A DNA stretch of 64,000 nucleotides from Bordetella parapertussis (GCA_945901125.1 CAMDKD010000009.1:1-64000), one strand, 5' to 3'. Positions 42,987-52,103 are shown, counted from the stretch's first letter. Notes: generated by a model from the letters alone, not told the origin. Numbers and translations are program-made.

Positions 42987-44063
42987 ATGTCAGCGCTGCC
43001 CTACTCATTGCTTAGACCGTTGCTGTTTGCCTTGGATGCCGAAGCCGTGCATGACCACACCATGGATATGCTGGCAGCGACACAGCACTCCGTCTTGCGT
43101 CAGTTGTACAGCCAAGCTCGCGTCAACGACCCGGTCCGTTTGTGCGGGCTGAGCTTTCCCAATCGCATAGGTTTGGCCGCAGGTTTGGACAAAAACGCGC
43201 GCTGCATAGACGCTTGGCAGGCCATGGGTTTCGGTTTTGTCGAGGTCGGCACGGTCACGCCCTTGGCCCAAGCCGGCAACCCCAAGCCACGCATGTTTCG
43301 CCTGCCGCAGGCGCAGGCACTCATCAACCGGCTTGGTTTCAACAACCAGGGGCTGGAGAGTTTTTTAAACAATGTCAGCCGGGCAACATTCCGGCAACAC
43401 AGCGAGCAGCCCATGCTGCTGGGTTTGAACATAGGCAAAAACGCGGCCACCCCCATAGAACGCGCCAACGACGATTACCTGACTTGCTTGAACGCGGTTT
43501 ACCCGCACGCCGACTATGTGACGGTGAATATCTCCAGCCCGAACACCAAAAATTTGCGCCAATTGCAAACCGATGAAGCCTTCACCAGCCTGCTACAAAT
43601 GCTGCAGCAGCATCGCCGCGAACTGGCTGACATGCACGGCAAGCAGGTGCCGGTGTTCATCAAAATTGCCCCTGACTTGGACGATCTGCAATTACAGCAA
43701 GTCTGCGACAGCTTGCGCAGTGTTTGCATGCAAGGCGAGGAAATGACAGACCAAGCCTGGGGCGTGATCGCTACCAACACCACTTTGTCCAGAGACGCTG
43801 TTCAGGGGTTGGCGCACGCCGACCAAGCCGGTGGACTGTCAGGCGCACCGGTGCGCGAAGCCAGTAACCGTGTGATCCGCCATCTGCGTCGGGAGTTAGG
43901 TGTGGGGTTTCCCATCATCGGTGTGGGCGGCGTGATGACAGCAGCAGATGCGCTTGAAAAAATCCAGTCAGGCGCAGACTTGGTGCAAATTTACACGGGC
44001 TTGATTTACGCTGGTCCGGCCTTGATCACTGAATCCGCGTTGGCTATCAAACAACACGCTTGA
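42987..44063 (+). CDS. pyrD: Dihydroorotate dehydrogenase (quinone, class 2)
   Basis: A 358-residue membrane-associated FMN enzyme of pyrimidine synthesis. The N-terminal helices (MSALPYSLLRPLLFALDAEAVHDHT) place it in class 2, using quinone as acceptor. FMN and catalytic motifs include GLAAGLDKN, FGFVEVGTVTP, NISSPNTKNLRQLQ (catalytic Ser) and the C-terminal IIGVGGVMTAADALEKI. Its start sits beside the divergent rpiA. The stop is 3 bases before the opposing PLD gene. Confidence 0.97.
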   Translation: MSALPYSLLRPLLFALDAEAVHDHTMDMLAATQHSVLRQLYSQARVNDPVRLCGLSFPNRIGLAAGLDKNARCIDAWQAMGFGFVEVGTVTPLAQAGNPKPRMFRLPQAQALINRLGFNNQGLESFLNNVSRATFRQHSEQPMLLGLNIGKNAATPIERANDDYLTCLNAVYPHADYVTVNISSPNTKNLRQLQTDEAFTSLLQMLQQHRRELADMHGKQVPVFIKIAPDLDDLQLQQVCDSLRSVCMQGEEMTDQAWGVIATNTTLSRDAVQGLAHADQAGGLSGAPVREASNRVIRHLRRELGVGFPIIGVGGVMTAADALEKIQSGADLVQIYTGLIYAGPALITESALAIKQHA

Positions 44064-44066
44064 GCA

Positions 44067-44684
44067 TCACCGGCTGTGGTTCCAGTGGGTCTGCCAGTTG
44101 GCCTTGTAACTGTCAGCCAGTCCTATGGATTTCAACACCAGCAAATTTTCCGCGTTACGGGTTTGCGCTGAATTGGTGAAGTTAAAGCTCCCGGTGATCA
44201 CCAGTTCCCCGTCAACCACAATGACTTTGTTATGCGCGATGGCATGGCTTGCATCCAGCTTTAATGGGATTTGCTGAGCCTGTAATAAATCGGTGACGTA
44301 GCGGTTGCTGGTGTCGGTTTTGGCGTCAAGCAAGACCTTGACCGTCACACCTCTGGCATGCGCTCTGAGCAAAGCCTGTGCAATACCGTTGTGGGTGAAA
44401 CCGTAGGCTTGCACCAGCACCTCGGTTTTGCTTTGGTCTATGACTTCAATGACGGCGGCGGCCACATCGGCGGGCGGTGTGAAATATAGGCCCACCACTT
44501 CGGCCTGCGGCTGGGAAGGATTTGTCTTGGCAGGCGTTGGTGCTTGCGCCATTGCCGTCAGACTTGCACTGCACATGCACCAGAGCAAGATCAGCGGCAA
44601 ACAAACCGCCGCCGGGTTGGTGCGCAAGGTTTTGCAAGCCGGGACAGGGCTTACACTGAGGCATTGAAGATATGAATTTTGCAT
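44067..44684 (-). CDS. Exported PLD-type nuclease / phosphodiesterase
   Basis: A 205-residue protein. Residues 1-47 resemble a signal peptide with a hydrophobic core CLPLILLWCMCSASLTAMA. One HKD motif is present: HAIAHNKVIVVDGELVITGS, with the His-x-Lys-x4-Asp pattern followed by FNFTNSA. One HKD per chain means the active site forms in a dimer, as in the Nuc endonuclease. Substrate (DNA, RNA or lipid) is not evident. I chose ATG 44684; ATG 44693 and a GTG at 44705 are alternatives. It diverges from the exonuclease gene. Confidence 0.88.
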   Translation of the reverse strand: MQNSYLQCLSVSPVPACKTLRTNPAAVCLPLILLWCMCSASLTAMAQAPTPAKTNPSQPQAEVVGLYFTPPADVAAAVIEVIDQSKTEVLVQAYGFTHNGIAQALLRAHARGVTVKVLLDAKTDTSNRYVTDLLQAQQIPLKLDASHAIAHNKVIVVDGELVITGSFNFTNSAQTRNAENLLVLKSIGLADSYKANWQTHWNHSR

Positions 44685-44696
44685 ACAAACCATTCT

Positions 44697-45629
44697 ATGA
44701 ACCACCCCATACCGTCAGACAGTCAAGCCGCAGAACTGGCGCGGCAACTGGAGCAACACCCCGGATACAAAGTGCTGCGTCGCTTGGTACCACGACAGCA
44801 ATTTGAAGCGCCCAGACCCGGTTGCAGATTGCAAAAAGGCGTTGTGCTTGACACCGAAACCACAGGTTTGAGCGTTGACACTGACAAGGTGATTGAACTC
44901 GGCATGGTGTTCTTTGAATTTGACCCGGAAACCGGAACCATACACGGCGACACCACCGTTTTCGACCAACTCGAAGACCCAGGCCGCCCCATACCCGCTG
45001 AAACCATTGCCATTCACCATATCACCGACGAGATGGTCAGCGGCAAACGCATAGATGATGATGAAATCGAATCGCTACTCAAAAACGTGTCGGTGGTGAT
45101 TGCCCACAATGCGGCCTTTGACCGGCCTTTTGTCGAGCAACGCTGGCCGCTGTTTGAAAACAAGCAATGGGCTTGCAGCATCAAAGACATAGACTGGAAA
45201 GCCGAGGGTGTGAGTTCTGCCAAATTGGAATACCTGCTGCAAACACAAGGCGTTTTTTATGAAGCGCACCGTGCTGAAACCGATTGCTGGGCGCTGCTGG
45301 AACTGTTGACCATGGTGCTGCCGCAAAGCCAGCAACCGGCGCTGTTGCAATTGCTGGAATCCTTGAACCAGCCGCAAGTCCGCTTGTACGCCATAGGCTC
45401 ACCGTTTGACAGCAAAGACATGTTGAAAGCGCGCGGTTACCGTTGGGACGCTGAAAAGCGCAGCTGGCACCGGAATATGTCAACCGACAAAGCCATGGAA
45501 GAAGAGATCGACTGGTTAAAACGCAAGATTTATACGGCAAAGAAAAGCAATGTCGTTCAGATCGAAACCCTGGGCGGAACCATACGCCATTCCAGCCGCC
45601 AAGGTGAGATTGTTAACCGGGAAATCTGA
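44697..45629 (+). CDS. DnaQ-like 3'-5' exonuclease with C-terminal extension
   Basis: A 310-residue DEDDh exonuclease. ExoI is VVLDTETTGLSVD, ExoII IAHNAAFDRPFVEQRW and ExoIII YEAHRAETDCWALLELL. The domain ends near residue 210. A further 100 residues form a region with RGYRWDAEKRSWHRNM, a repeated unit known from other exonuclease-linked proteins and probably a nucleic acid or protein contact. It is not the replicative epsilon subunit, which is at 3243. The ATG at 44697 is preferred; a TTG at 44679 would overlap the neighbour. Confidence 0.88.
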   Translation: MNHPIPSDSQAAELARQLEQHPGYKVLRRLVPRQQFEAPRPGCRLQKGVVLDTETTGLSVDTDKVIELGMVFFEFDPETGTIHGDTTVFDQLEDPGRPIPAETIAIHHITDEMVSGKRIDDDEIESLLKNVSVVIAHNAAFDRPFVEQRWPLFENKQWACSIKDIDWKAEGVSSAKLEYLLQTQGVFYEAHRAETDCWALLELLTMVLPQSQQPALLQLLESLNQPQVRLYAIGSPFDSKDMLKARGYRWDAEKRSWHRNMSTDKAMEEEIDWLKRKIYTAKKSNVVQIETLGGTIRHSSRQGEIVNREI

Positions 45630-45631
45630 GC

Positions 45632-46012
45632 TTAATAGTTGACCATTTGCCAAGGCATGGGACAGGTGGGCACCACGGGGTAGTACTGCTGACTGGCCGG
45701 GCAAAAATACGCGACCCGAACCGGTATGTACTGCACCACCGGCGGCGACACAATGACTGTGGCGGGCGGCGGGTTGGACAAGTTGTTGGCAATATAAAAA
45801 GTGGTGCCAATGACCGCCGCAGCTGCCAGTGGCGACCAGCCCCAGTCACCCCGGTAATGGTGATGACCACCGCCTCGGTGCCTCCAGCCTTCGTGCTTTG
45901 AAATACGAACCTCTGAATGACCGCGCGAATGCCAGCGCTCAGCGTCAGCACGGACCAGGCTGCTGGAAGTTATTAAGAGGATTAAAAGTGCAGGCAGCAA
46001 GCGGTTTTTCAT
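45632..46012 (-). CDS. Small secreted His/Gly-rich protein with C-terminal aromatic motif
   Basis: A 126-residue protein. A signal peptide (MKNRLLPALLILLITSSSLVRA) is followed by a basic His/Gly/Arg-rich part (HEGWRHRGGGHHHYRGD), a hydrophobic stretch (AAAAVIGTTFYIANNL) and a Pro-rich tail with two Cys (YFCPASQQYYPVVPTCPMPW). The last motif recurs in small envelope proteins of Proteobacteria. Function is unknown. The ATG at 46012 has an AAGGGG ribosome site. It is convergent with the exonuclease gene and divergent from the next small gene. Confidence 0.75.
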   Translation of the reverse strand: MKNRLLPALLILLITSSSLVRADAERWHSRGHSEVRISKHEGWRHRGGGHHHYRGDWGWSPLAAAAVIGTTFYIANNLSNPPPATVIVSPPVVQYIPVRVAYFCPASQQYYPVVPTCPMPWQMVNY

Positions 46013-46112
46013 GGATGTCCCCTTTTTTAAGCAAGCGTCCATCAAGGCGCTTTCTCATTCAACGCCGCTACCCCGCCGCCGGATGACAGCCAAATGGCAT
46101 AAGATAGAAATC

Positions 46113-46442
46113 ATGAACAAAGCAGTAAAAACAACATGGCTGGTGCTGGTCGCCGGTCTCGCCTTTGCGGCCTATGCCGAACCTTATGTCTATCCCGGTG
46201 TGCATTTGCACGATTTACCCGGAGCTCTGCAAGAGGCTTACCGGAATGAAAAACCCAATCTCGGCGACATAGGCCGTTGTGTGGTCAGCTATGACAGCAG
46301 CATGGACCAGGAAAAAATGATATTTACCTGCTCGATTTACGTGAAGATGTCAGCCGTGGCAGAACGCAAGGCCATGGAGCGCTGCGAACAAATGAAGGAA
46401 AAGCGCGGCGTCAAAGGCCCTTGCCGGGTGATCAAAGAATAA
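46113..46442 (+). CDS. Small secreted Cys-containing protein
   Basis: A 109-residue protein with a signal peptide (MNKAVKTTWLVLVAGLAFAAYA). The mature part contains four Cys at GRCVVSY, FTCSIYV, MERCEQM and GPCRVIK. The end, with spaced Ala/Glu before CEQM and PCR(V), resembles the tail of the protein at 54855-55373. Function is unknown. The ATG at 46113 begins the signal peptide; a longer frame to 46011 is antisense to the neighbour and rejected. Confidence 0.7.
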   Translation: MNKAVKTTWLVLVAGLAFAAYAEPYVYPGVHLHDLPGALQEAYRNEKPNLGDIGRCVVSYDSSMDQEKMIFTCSIYVKMSAVAERKAMERCEQMKEKRGVKGPCRVIKE

Positions 46443-46455
46443 AGACCGGTTCCGC

Positions 46456-46836
46456 TCAGGGGATCAGCAATTGCATGTAAATGGCAATGCAACTGGCATA
46501 GCCCAGCACCCAGCACAGGGTTCTGAAAGTGGCGATGTCGGCCAGATAAGCAATCAGGTACAGCACCCGGGCGGCTACGAAAATCAGGCAATAACGATCC
46601 AGCACAGCGGCATCAAGTTGCAACACCAGTCCTAGCACCACCGCCGCGGCAAAAAACGGAAATGCCTCGAAAGCATTGTGTTGTGCGGCGTTGGCTCTGG
46701 CGCGAAAGCCGGTTTGGCGGGACAGCCATTCCCGGGGATTGTGGTTGTCAAATTGGGAAAAACCCCATTTGGCCACAGCGGTGCTGCAAATTGGCAGCAG
46801 GCCGGCAACCAGCAGTGAAAGCACGGGTATGTTCAT
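46456..46836 (-). CDS. MAPEG-family membrane protein
   Basis: A 126-residue integral membrane protein with four predicted helices. The MAPEG pattern is seen in RARANAAQHNAFEAFPFFAAAVVL and AARVLYLIAYLADIATFRT. Eukaryotic members are glutathione and eicosanoid enzymes; bacterial members are mostly uncharacterised. The ATG at 46836 overlaps the aroQ stop as ATGA, so it is translated with aroQ, though no pathway link is apparent. Confidence 0.88.
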   Translation of the reverse strand: MNIPVLSLLVAGLLPICSTAVAKWGFSQFDNHNPREWLSRQTGFRARANAAQHNAFEAFPFFAAAVVLGLVLQLDAAVLDRYCLIFVAARVLYLIAYLADIATFRTLCWVLGYASCIAIYMQLLIP

Positions 46837-47279
46837 GAGGCTCCTCCAACCAGGCCTTGAATGGCCAATGCGTAACCTTGAATACCGAGACCGACGACCA
46901 CGCCCTTGGCCACCGGCGAAACATAAGAGTGATGACGGAAAGCCTCGCGCGCGTGCACATTGGAAATATGAATTTCAACCACCGGCAGACCGGTGCCCTT
47001 GATGGCGTCATGCAAGGCCACCGAGGTGTGAGTGAATGCGCCAGGATTGAAGACAGCGCCCAGTGCCTGACCGTCACGGTGCAGCCGACCATAGGCGTGT
47101 ATCTTGTCTATCAACTCGCCTTCGTGGTTGCTTTGAAAACATTCGACCTCATGACCCAATGCCTTGGCGGTGAGCTCGCACAGGTGCTGCACATCGGCCA
47201 GCGTGGCATGGCCGTATTGCTCGGGTTCACGCGTGCCGAGCAGGTTTAAATTGGGACCGTTCAAGACGAGTATCTTCAT
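46833..47279 (-). CDS. aroQ: 3-dehydroquinate dehydratase, type II
   Basis: A 148-residue dodecameric enzyme of the shikimate pathway. The start MKILVLNGPNLNLLGTREPE with Tyr22, the loop GRLHRDGQALGAVFNPGAFTH and the His-bearing SNVHAREAFRHHSY are diagnostic. I chose the ATG at 47279; upstream in-frame codons are non-conserved. It overlaps the MAPEG gene by four bases. A haloacid dehalogenase diverges 84 bases away. Confidence 0.97.
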   Translation of the reverse strand: MKILVLNGPNLNLLGTREPEQYGHATLADVQHLCELTAKALGHEVECFQSNHEGELIDKIHAYGRLHRDGQALGAVFNPGAFTHTSVALHDAIKGTGLPVVEIHISNVHAREAFRHHSYVSPVAKGVVVGLGIQGYALAIQGLVGGAS

Positions 47280-47363
47280 GAAATGAGTATACGATGAGGC
47301 TATGCGGGCACGCATTCCAGCACACGGGCCGGCCAAGCAGATTGACTGTCAAGGAGTAGACGC

Positions 47364-48050
47364 ATGATTCGACTGGTGGTGTTTGACGCCTACGGAACCT
47401 TATTTGACGTTTACTCCGTCGGTGCGCTGGCCGAAACGCTGTTTCCCGGCCAGGGATCCGCCTTGTCAGTGATGTGGCGCGACAAGCAAATCGAATACAG
47501 CCGCCTGGTGTCGCTCAGCGACCCGCTTAACCCCATGGGCAGCCGTCATTACCAGTCGTTCTGGGATCTCACGCGTTTGGCCTTGCAATATGCCTGTCAA
47601 CGGCTGCAACTGGAACTGACCCCGGCCAGACAAAAGCAGTTGATGGACCAGTATTCCCACCTGGAAGCTTTCCCGGAAAACCTGGAAGTGCTACAAACTT
47701 TGCAAAGCAACGGCATGCGCTGCGCCATTTTGTCCAACGGCAGCCCTGACATGTTGCATTCAGCGGTCAGCAGCGCCGGCATGACCGGCTTGATTGACAA
47801 AGTGTTGTCAGTTGACGAGGTGCGTCAGTTCAAAACATCGCCGCAGAGTTACGGCATGGTGGCCGACCATTACCCGGTGGATGTGCGTGAAGTGCTGTTT
47901 GCCTCCAGCAACAGCTGGGACGCGCTGGGAGCGACCTGGTTCGGGTTCAAAAGCTTTTGGGTCAACCGCCAGGGCTTGCCGTTTGAAACACTGGGGCCAC
48001 GCCCGAGCTACAGCGGCAGCAGCCTCAAGGACATCCTGCCCCTGCTTTGA
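47364..48050 (+). CDS. L-2-haloacid dehalogenase family protein (type II)
   Basis: A 228-residue HAD protein. The nucleophile Asp8 is in FDAYGTLFD, motif II SNGSP, the motif III Lys in VRQFKTSP, and the motif IV region ASSNSWDALGA, with the SSNSWD motif being specific to L-2-haloacid dehalogenases. It is therefore a better dehalogenase candidate than the paralog at 12735-13439. Substrate in vivo is unknown. The start ATG follows AAGGAG. It stands alone, diverging from aroQ. Confidence 0.9.
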   Translation: MIRLVVFDAYGTLFDVYSVGALAETLFPGQGSALSVMWRDKQIEYSRLVSLSDPLNPMGSRHYQSFWDLTRLALQYACQRLQLELTPARQKQLMDQYSHLEAFPENLEVLQTLQSNGMRCAILSNGSPDMLHSAVSSAGMTGLIDKVLSVDEVRQFKTSPQSYGMVADHYPVDVREVLFASSNSWDALGATWFGFKSFWVNRQGLPFETLGPRPSYSGSSLKDILPLL

Positions 48051-48128
48051 ATCATTAAAATCCGTTCCCATGCGGAAAAGCAGTATGCGTTTCAAGCACG
48101 CACTGACAGGGGGCTTGCGAAAAAAAAA

Positions 48129-48542
48129 TCAATTAGCTTCTTTGCCCGGAATCGCAGCGGCCGGTTTTGGTGCAGCCATGGAGGTTGATCCAGCGGGATA
48201 AACAGGAGGAGCGCCTACTTGCTGCATTTCGCCACGGAATTCGCCGCCGCGCTCGATCTGGATTTGTGAGTATTCAAGCTTGCCGGATACCTTGCCGGAT
48301 GCACGGATGTGCAAATGGTCACGGCAATGAATGACCTGGTGCAATTCGCCTTCGACTTCAATACTGCGGGCCGTGACTTTGCCGGTGATCTTGCCTGACT
48401 GGCCAATGAATATTTCCTCAGCGGTCAATTCGCCATCGACCGTGCCGTAAATCGTGGCTTTTTTGGGCACATTCAAGGTTCCCTTGAATGTCACGCCATT
48501 ACCGATCACGAGGTTGTTGGATTGATCCATATTGGTTGCCAT
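48129..48542 (-). CDS. Bactofilin (copy A)
   Basis: A 137-residue polymer-forming cytoskeletal protein. The central right-handed beta-helix domain spans about residues 12-105, with repeats such as GVTFKGTLNVPKKATIYGTVDGEL and KITGKVTARSIEVEG. The tails are unstructured, with a Pro/Ala-rich C terminus. Bactofilins form membrane-associated filaments that position wall enzymes or other proteins. The DUF4337 gene lies 23 bases upstream on the same strand and is probably co-transcribed. A second bactofilin is at 54237-54614. Confidence 0.92.
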   Translation of the reverse strand: MATNMDQSNNLVIGNGVTFKGTLNVPKKATIYGTVDGELTAEEIFIGQSGKITGKVTARSIEVEGELHQVIHCRDHLHIRASGKVSGKLEYSQIQIERGGEFRGEMQQVGAPPVYPAGSTSMAAPKPAAAIPGKEAN

Positions 48543-48565
48543 AAAAATCTTTCAGTAGGGAAGTT

Positions 48566-48973
48566 TCAGAAAAAGAGGAAATAACCGTTGAGCGTACACA
48601 AAGAGCCGACAATTCCCAAGAGGAATGATACATAAGCCATAGAGTGTCCATAGCGTTCTATGGTTTTTTTGTAAGCGGCCACTTTGTCCTGGAGTAACTG
48701 CTTGGACGCAGGGCTCAGTTTGTCTGCCGCCAATTGGATTTCAAGTTCATCGACCGCCAGTTTGTAATGGGTTTGGCGCACATTTTTGGCCTGGTAAAAA
48801 GAATACATGTTCGAGGCCAAGATGTTGTTCATCATGGAATCTTTACCTGTGTTGCTGCCACCGAGATTACACACCGCCAAAACCATGGCCAGCACAGACA
48901 CCAGCAATGCACAATAGGTTTTAAATGGACTGTTCGATGCTTCGGCGAGTTCGGTGGGATCAGAGGTTTCCAT
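48566..48973 (-). CDS. DUF4337 membrane protein
   Basis: A 135-residue protein with two predicted membrane helices at about residues 18-38 and 112-134. Between them is a helical segment with ILASNMYSFYQAKNVRQTHYKLAVDELE, the DUF4337 core. Function of the family is unknown. It precedes a bactofilin gene by 23 bases and is likely in one operon, so it could be a membrane anchor for the filament; that is inference. Confidence 0.8.
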   Translation of the reverse strand: METSDPTELAEASNSPFKTYCALLVSVLAMVLAVCNLGGSNTGKDSMMNNILASNMYSFYQAKNVRQTHYKLAVDELEIQLAADKLSPASKQLLQDKVAAYKKTIERYGHSMAYVSFLLGIVGSLCTLNGYFLFF

Positions 48974-49007
48974 AAAGCTTCAAAAAATGAATAACCTCTA
49001 TTGTAGG

Positions 49008-49586
49008 TCAGCGCTTGACCGGTTTAGTCTCATACGGGGCGACGCTGACAGCTTCCAGCAAATAACCGCTGACGCCCTGCCCGGTGCTGACGCGGCCTTC
49101 TTTCAATTCGCCTTCCACCCACAACACGTCCATGGATTCGGGCATTTTTTTGATCTTACTTTGCGCGGTTGGGCGGACCAGAACGATTTGATTGGCGGGC
49201 GGCGGCGGTGTATGTATACAGGCACCAAAATAAGGCACCAGCAAAAATTCACGTTTGTCTGAGCGATCTGCATCCAAAGGCACGGCATAACCGGGAATAC
49301 GCACCTTTTTATTGACCTGTGTTTTCACAATCGGCGCTTCATCCAGTTTTTTACGGATGGCGCTCATGGCCTTGGTGGCTTCGTCGCTTGAATCCTGCAA
49401 ATAAGACAGCTTGCTCATGGCCGCCATGTCCTTGGTCATTTCCTTGACCCAGGGGTCGGGCATGAGGTCATTCCAATCGATGGTTTTGTAAACCTCGGTT
49501 TCAGCCCGAGATAAACCGGAACCGGCCAGCGCAGCCAGCATGAACAAGGCTTGACGGCGAGCCAGTAAAGCTTGAAAAGTGAACAT
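49008..49586 (-). CDS. Exported DUF3299 protein
   Basis: A 192-residue protein with a probable signal sequence (residues 1-28, LFMLAALAGSGLSRA). The DUF3299 domain shows VRIPGYAVPLDADRSDK, FLLVPYFGACIHTPPPP and the end VSGYLLEAVSV. The ATG at 49586 has a GGAG ribosome site; the frame extending to 49832 overlaps the permease and is rejected. It is the last gene of a four-gene unit with DUF2796, ABC ATPase and permease, the same set as the Zur-linked PA4063-PA4066 of Pseudomonas aeruginosa. A role in zinc homeostasis is inferred from that. Confidence 0.85.
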   Translation of the reverse strand: MFTFQALLARRQALFMLAALAGSGLSRAETEVYKTIDWNDLMPDPWVKEMTKDMAAMSKLSYLQDSSDEATKAMSAIRKKLDEAPIVKTQVNKKVRIPGYAVPLDADRSDKREFLLVPYFGACIHTPPPPANQIVLVRPTAQSKIKKMPESMDVLWVEGELKEGRVSTGQGVSGYLLEAVSVAPYETKPVKR

Positions 49587-49600
49587 GTGTATCTCCTGAT

Positions 49601-50899
49601 TCAAAGTGCCGGCGGATGCAAACCATCCATCAGCGACAAGCGGTAAGCCCGCCAGGCGGGCATCAGACTGGCCAGCACGGCCACGCTGAACAATGCACCC
49701 AAACTGACCAGACTTTCGCCAGAGGGTAAGCCGGGTTGCACCATGACACCGAAACCGGTGCGCAGCACATCCTGAGCGCCCCACATCAACAATTGACTGA
49801 CCGCGTATCCGCAGACTATACCCAGCAGACACACCAGCACCGACTCAAGCAAGACAAAACCCAACAAAGCGCGGGGGGCGGCACCCATGGCGCGCAAGAT
49901 GGCGAGTTCTTTGCGACGCCCGCTCATGGCGACCAACAGCACGGCGGCCACGCTGAGCATGGCGCTGACCGCCACCAGCATGCCTATGAGCACCAGGCTG
50001 TTTTCCACCACTTTGACGACTTGCCAGAGTTCGTCCAGGGCAACACCCGGCAACACCGCCATCAAGGGGTCACGGTTAAAGCTTTCAATTTTGCGGCGTA
50101 CCGAGAACACTTCAGCGCGGTTATGCAAACCCACCCAGACGGCAGACAAGCTGACCGGCTGCAAGTCCTTGGGATTGGCGACCTCGGGCAATGCCGCTGC
50201 CGCTGATTTCAATGATTTAGGTGAAATGCCCATGCCCCAGCCCTGGTGCATGGCTTCAAAGCCTTCCAGGTTGACCAACACAGTTCTATCTATAGGTGCA
50301 CCTGTGGCGGCAAGAATGCCGACGATGACCAAGGGGTGATCGTCATGGTCCGTGTCCTCGGGGCCGCCGCCGGCACCGTGTGTCAGCACCAGTTTGTCGC
50401 CGACGCGATGAGCAAAACGTCTGGCAACCTCTGCCCCCAGCACCACTTCAGACATGGCGTCGCCATTGTCCGCAGGGTTAGCGAAAGCGCGCCCCTGGAT
50501 CCATTGCAAGCCTTTGCCCTGGCTTTTGAATTCGGTAAACAAAGTGGCCGTGGTGCCCAGCACCGGATGCCCCTTGTAAGAGTCGCCAAGCTGAATAGGC
50601 ACGGCCCAACGGACCTGCGGCATGCGACGGATTTCTTCATACCCGCTGATGCCCATGTTGCGCGACGGGCGTCCGATTTGAAACACGCTGTAGAGCATCA
50701 ATTCGGTGGCGCTGCCGCGCGGGCCGACGATCAAATCAACGCCACTGAGTGCGTTGGAAAAACTGCGTCTCGCGTCTTCCCGCAATTGCTGCACACCGAG
50801 CAGAATCAGGACAGATACGCTGACAGATACTGTCACCAATGCCAAAGCAAAACGACGCGACCAGGCACTGTGCCAGGCCAGGGAGATCCACAAACTCAT
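49601..50899 (-). CDS. MacB/FtsX-family ABC transporter permease
   Basis: A 432-residue permease with four predicted membrane helices. One is N-terminal (LALVTVSVSVSVLILLGV); three lie in the C-terminal third (about 300-420), including LIGMLVAVSAMLSVAAVLLVAMSGRRKELAILRAMGA, the FtsX signature. The large periplasmic domain between them is typical of MacB/LolC-type mechanotransmission systems, which act on the envelope rather than carry solutes across the inner membrane. The start overlaps the ATPase stop as ATGA. Confidence 0.92.
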   Translation of the reverse strand: MSLWISLAWHSAWSRRFALALVTVSVSVSVLILLGVQQLREDARRSFSNALSGVDLIVGPRGSATELMLYSVFQIGRPSRNMGISGYEEIRRMPQVRWAVPIQLGDSYKGHPVLGTTATLFTEFKSQGKGLQWIQGRAFANPADNGDAMSEVVLGAEVARRFAHRVGDKLVLTHGAGGGPEDTDHDDHPLVIVGILAATGAPIDRTVLVNLEGFEAMHQGWGMGISPKSLKSAAAALPEVANPKDLQPVSLSAVWVGLHNRAEVFSVRRKIESFNRDPLMAVLPGVALDELWQVVKVVENSLVLIGMLVAVSAMLSVAAVLLVAMSGRRKELAILRAMGAAPRALLGFVLLESVLVCLLGIVCGYAVSQLLMWGAQDVLRTGFGVMVQPGLPSGESLVSLGALFSVAVLASLMPAWRAYRLSLMDGLHPPAL

Positions 50900-51585
50900 G
50901 AGCGGCCTCCGGCGTGCATTTCAAACACCTGGTCAAAACGATGGGCCAGACGTGCGTTGTGGCTCACCATGATGACGCTGGTGTTTTGCTTTTCAGCGGT
51001 GTGCAAAAGCAGATCCAGGAATTCGAGTTGCCGCGCATCATCCAGCGCTGAAGTCGGCTCGTCAGCAATCACCAGTTCCGGCGCACCCATCAACGCGCGC
51101 ACGGCTGCCACGCGCTGCTGCTGACCAACCGACAACTGGTTGATAGGCTGACGCCACATTTTTTCTGCCAGCCCCAGGGCCTGAGCCAGCGCTTTGGCTT
51201 GGTCAGCCGGGCTGCCCCAGACGCGGGAGGATGCAGCTGCCCGGCTCGGGAAAAGACGCGTGGGCATCAACACATTGGCCTGCACGTCCAAATAAGACAA
51301 TAAATTGAACTGCTGAAAAATCACACCCATGTGCTCGCCGCGCAAGCGGTCGCGTTGCACCGCAGTCAGCGCAGCCATGTCCTGACCCAGCACCTGACAG
51401 ACACCGGTTTGCACCGCTTGCACACCGGCGAGCAAAGACAACAAAGTACTTTTACCGCAGCCGCTGGGGCCTTGAATGAACAAATGTTTGCCCTGAGGCA
51501 CAGTCAGTTCTTCGATTTGGAACAACGGCGGCTGGCCGGTCCAGGCGTGAGATAAAGCACGAAGATGAATCGCTGACTTGCTCAC
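50896..51585 (-). CDS. ABC transporter ATPase (LolD/MacB type)
   Basis: A 229-residue ATPase. Walker A is QGPSGCGKSTLLSL, the Q-loop IFQQFNLLSYL, the signature LSVGQQQRVAAVRAL, and Walker B LVIADEPTSALDD with the H-loop near VSHNARLAHR. The length and motifs fit the o228/LolD family that partners with FtsX-type permeases. Start ATG 51585 overlaps the DUF2796 stop by four bases, so the unit is translated as one. Confidence 0.95.
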   Translation of the reverse strand: MSKSAIHLRALSHAWTGQPPLFQIEELTVPQGKHLFIQGPSGCGKSTLLSLLAGVQAVQTGVCQVLGQDMAALTAVQRDRLRGEHMGVIFQQFNLLSYLDVQANVLMPTRLFPSRAAASSRVWGSPADQAKALAQALGLAEKMWRQPINQLSVGQQQRVAAVRALMGAPELVIADEPTSALDDARQLEFLDLLLHTAEKQNTSVIMVSHNARLAHRFDQVFEMHAGGRS

Positions 51586-52103
51586 CAGCGCAACACCGGG
51601 GCTTTGGCCTTGACGGAGAGTGACTTTTGCCCTTTGGGGCCGACCATATCGACTTTCAAGCTGCCCAGGCGCGGGTGTTTGGCAAACAGCGGAAATTCGA
51701 TTTGGGTCAAAGCCTCAGGCTTGGCGCACTCAAATTCAAGCTCGGCATCCAAGTCGGCGTGCTCTGATTTCTTGCCTTCAAACATGGCCGATTCGGTTTT
51801 CACTGATTTTTCCTGGCACTGTGCAGCAGCTGGAAAGCCCATGAAATAAGCAGCCTTGGCCACGCCTGCCTTTAAATCGGCCACGGCCTTTTTTTCCGCA
51901 GCACTGCGCGGCAGGTATTCATGGCCGAGCAGGCTTTCCATGGGGATCTCAAACGTTGCTTTGACGGTCTTACCCTGAATAACGAGTTCAAGCACACCCA
52001 GTCCGTGGCTGTGGGCCGCATGGCCTTTGTGATCCGCTGCGTGAAGAAGCGCAGCAGACAAAAACAAGGGCAAACATAACAACAAAGAGCGAGCGGATTT
52101 CAT
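51582..52103 (-). CDS. Exported His-rich DUF2796 protein
   Basis: A 173-residue protein with a signal peptide (SLLLCLPLFLSAALLHA) followed by the His-rich DHKGHAAHSHGLG and the DUF2796 domain. It is the first gene of the unit with the ABC ATPase, permease and DUF3299. In Pseudomonas aeruginosa the equivalent gene PA4063 heads the same set and is Zur-regulated (from memory). The His cluster could bind zinc. Start is either ATG 52103 or ATG 52127; neither has a strong ribosome site. Confidence 0.83.
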   Translation of the reverse strand: MKSARSLLLCLPLFLSAALLHAADHKGHAAHSHGLGVLELVIQGKTVKATFEIPMESLLGHEYLPRSAAEKKAVADLKAGVAKAAYFMGFPAAAQCQEKSVKTESAMFEGKKSEHADLDAELEFECAKPEALTQIEFPLFAKHPRLGSLKVDMVGPKGQKSLSVKAKAPVLRW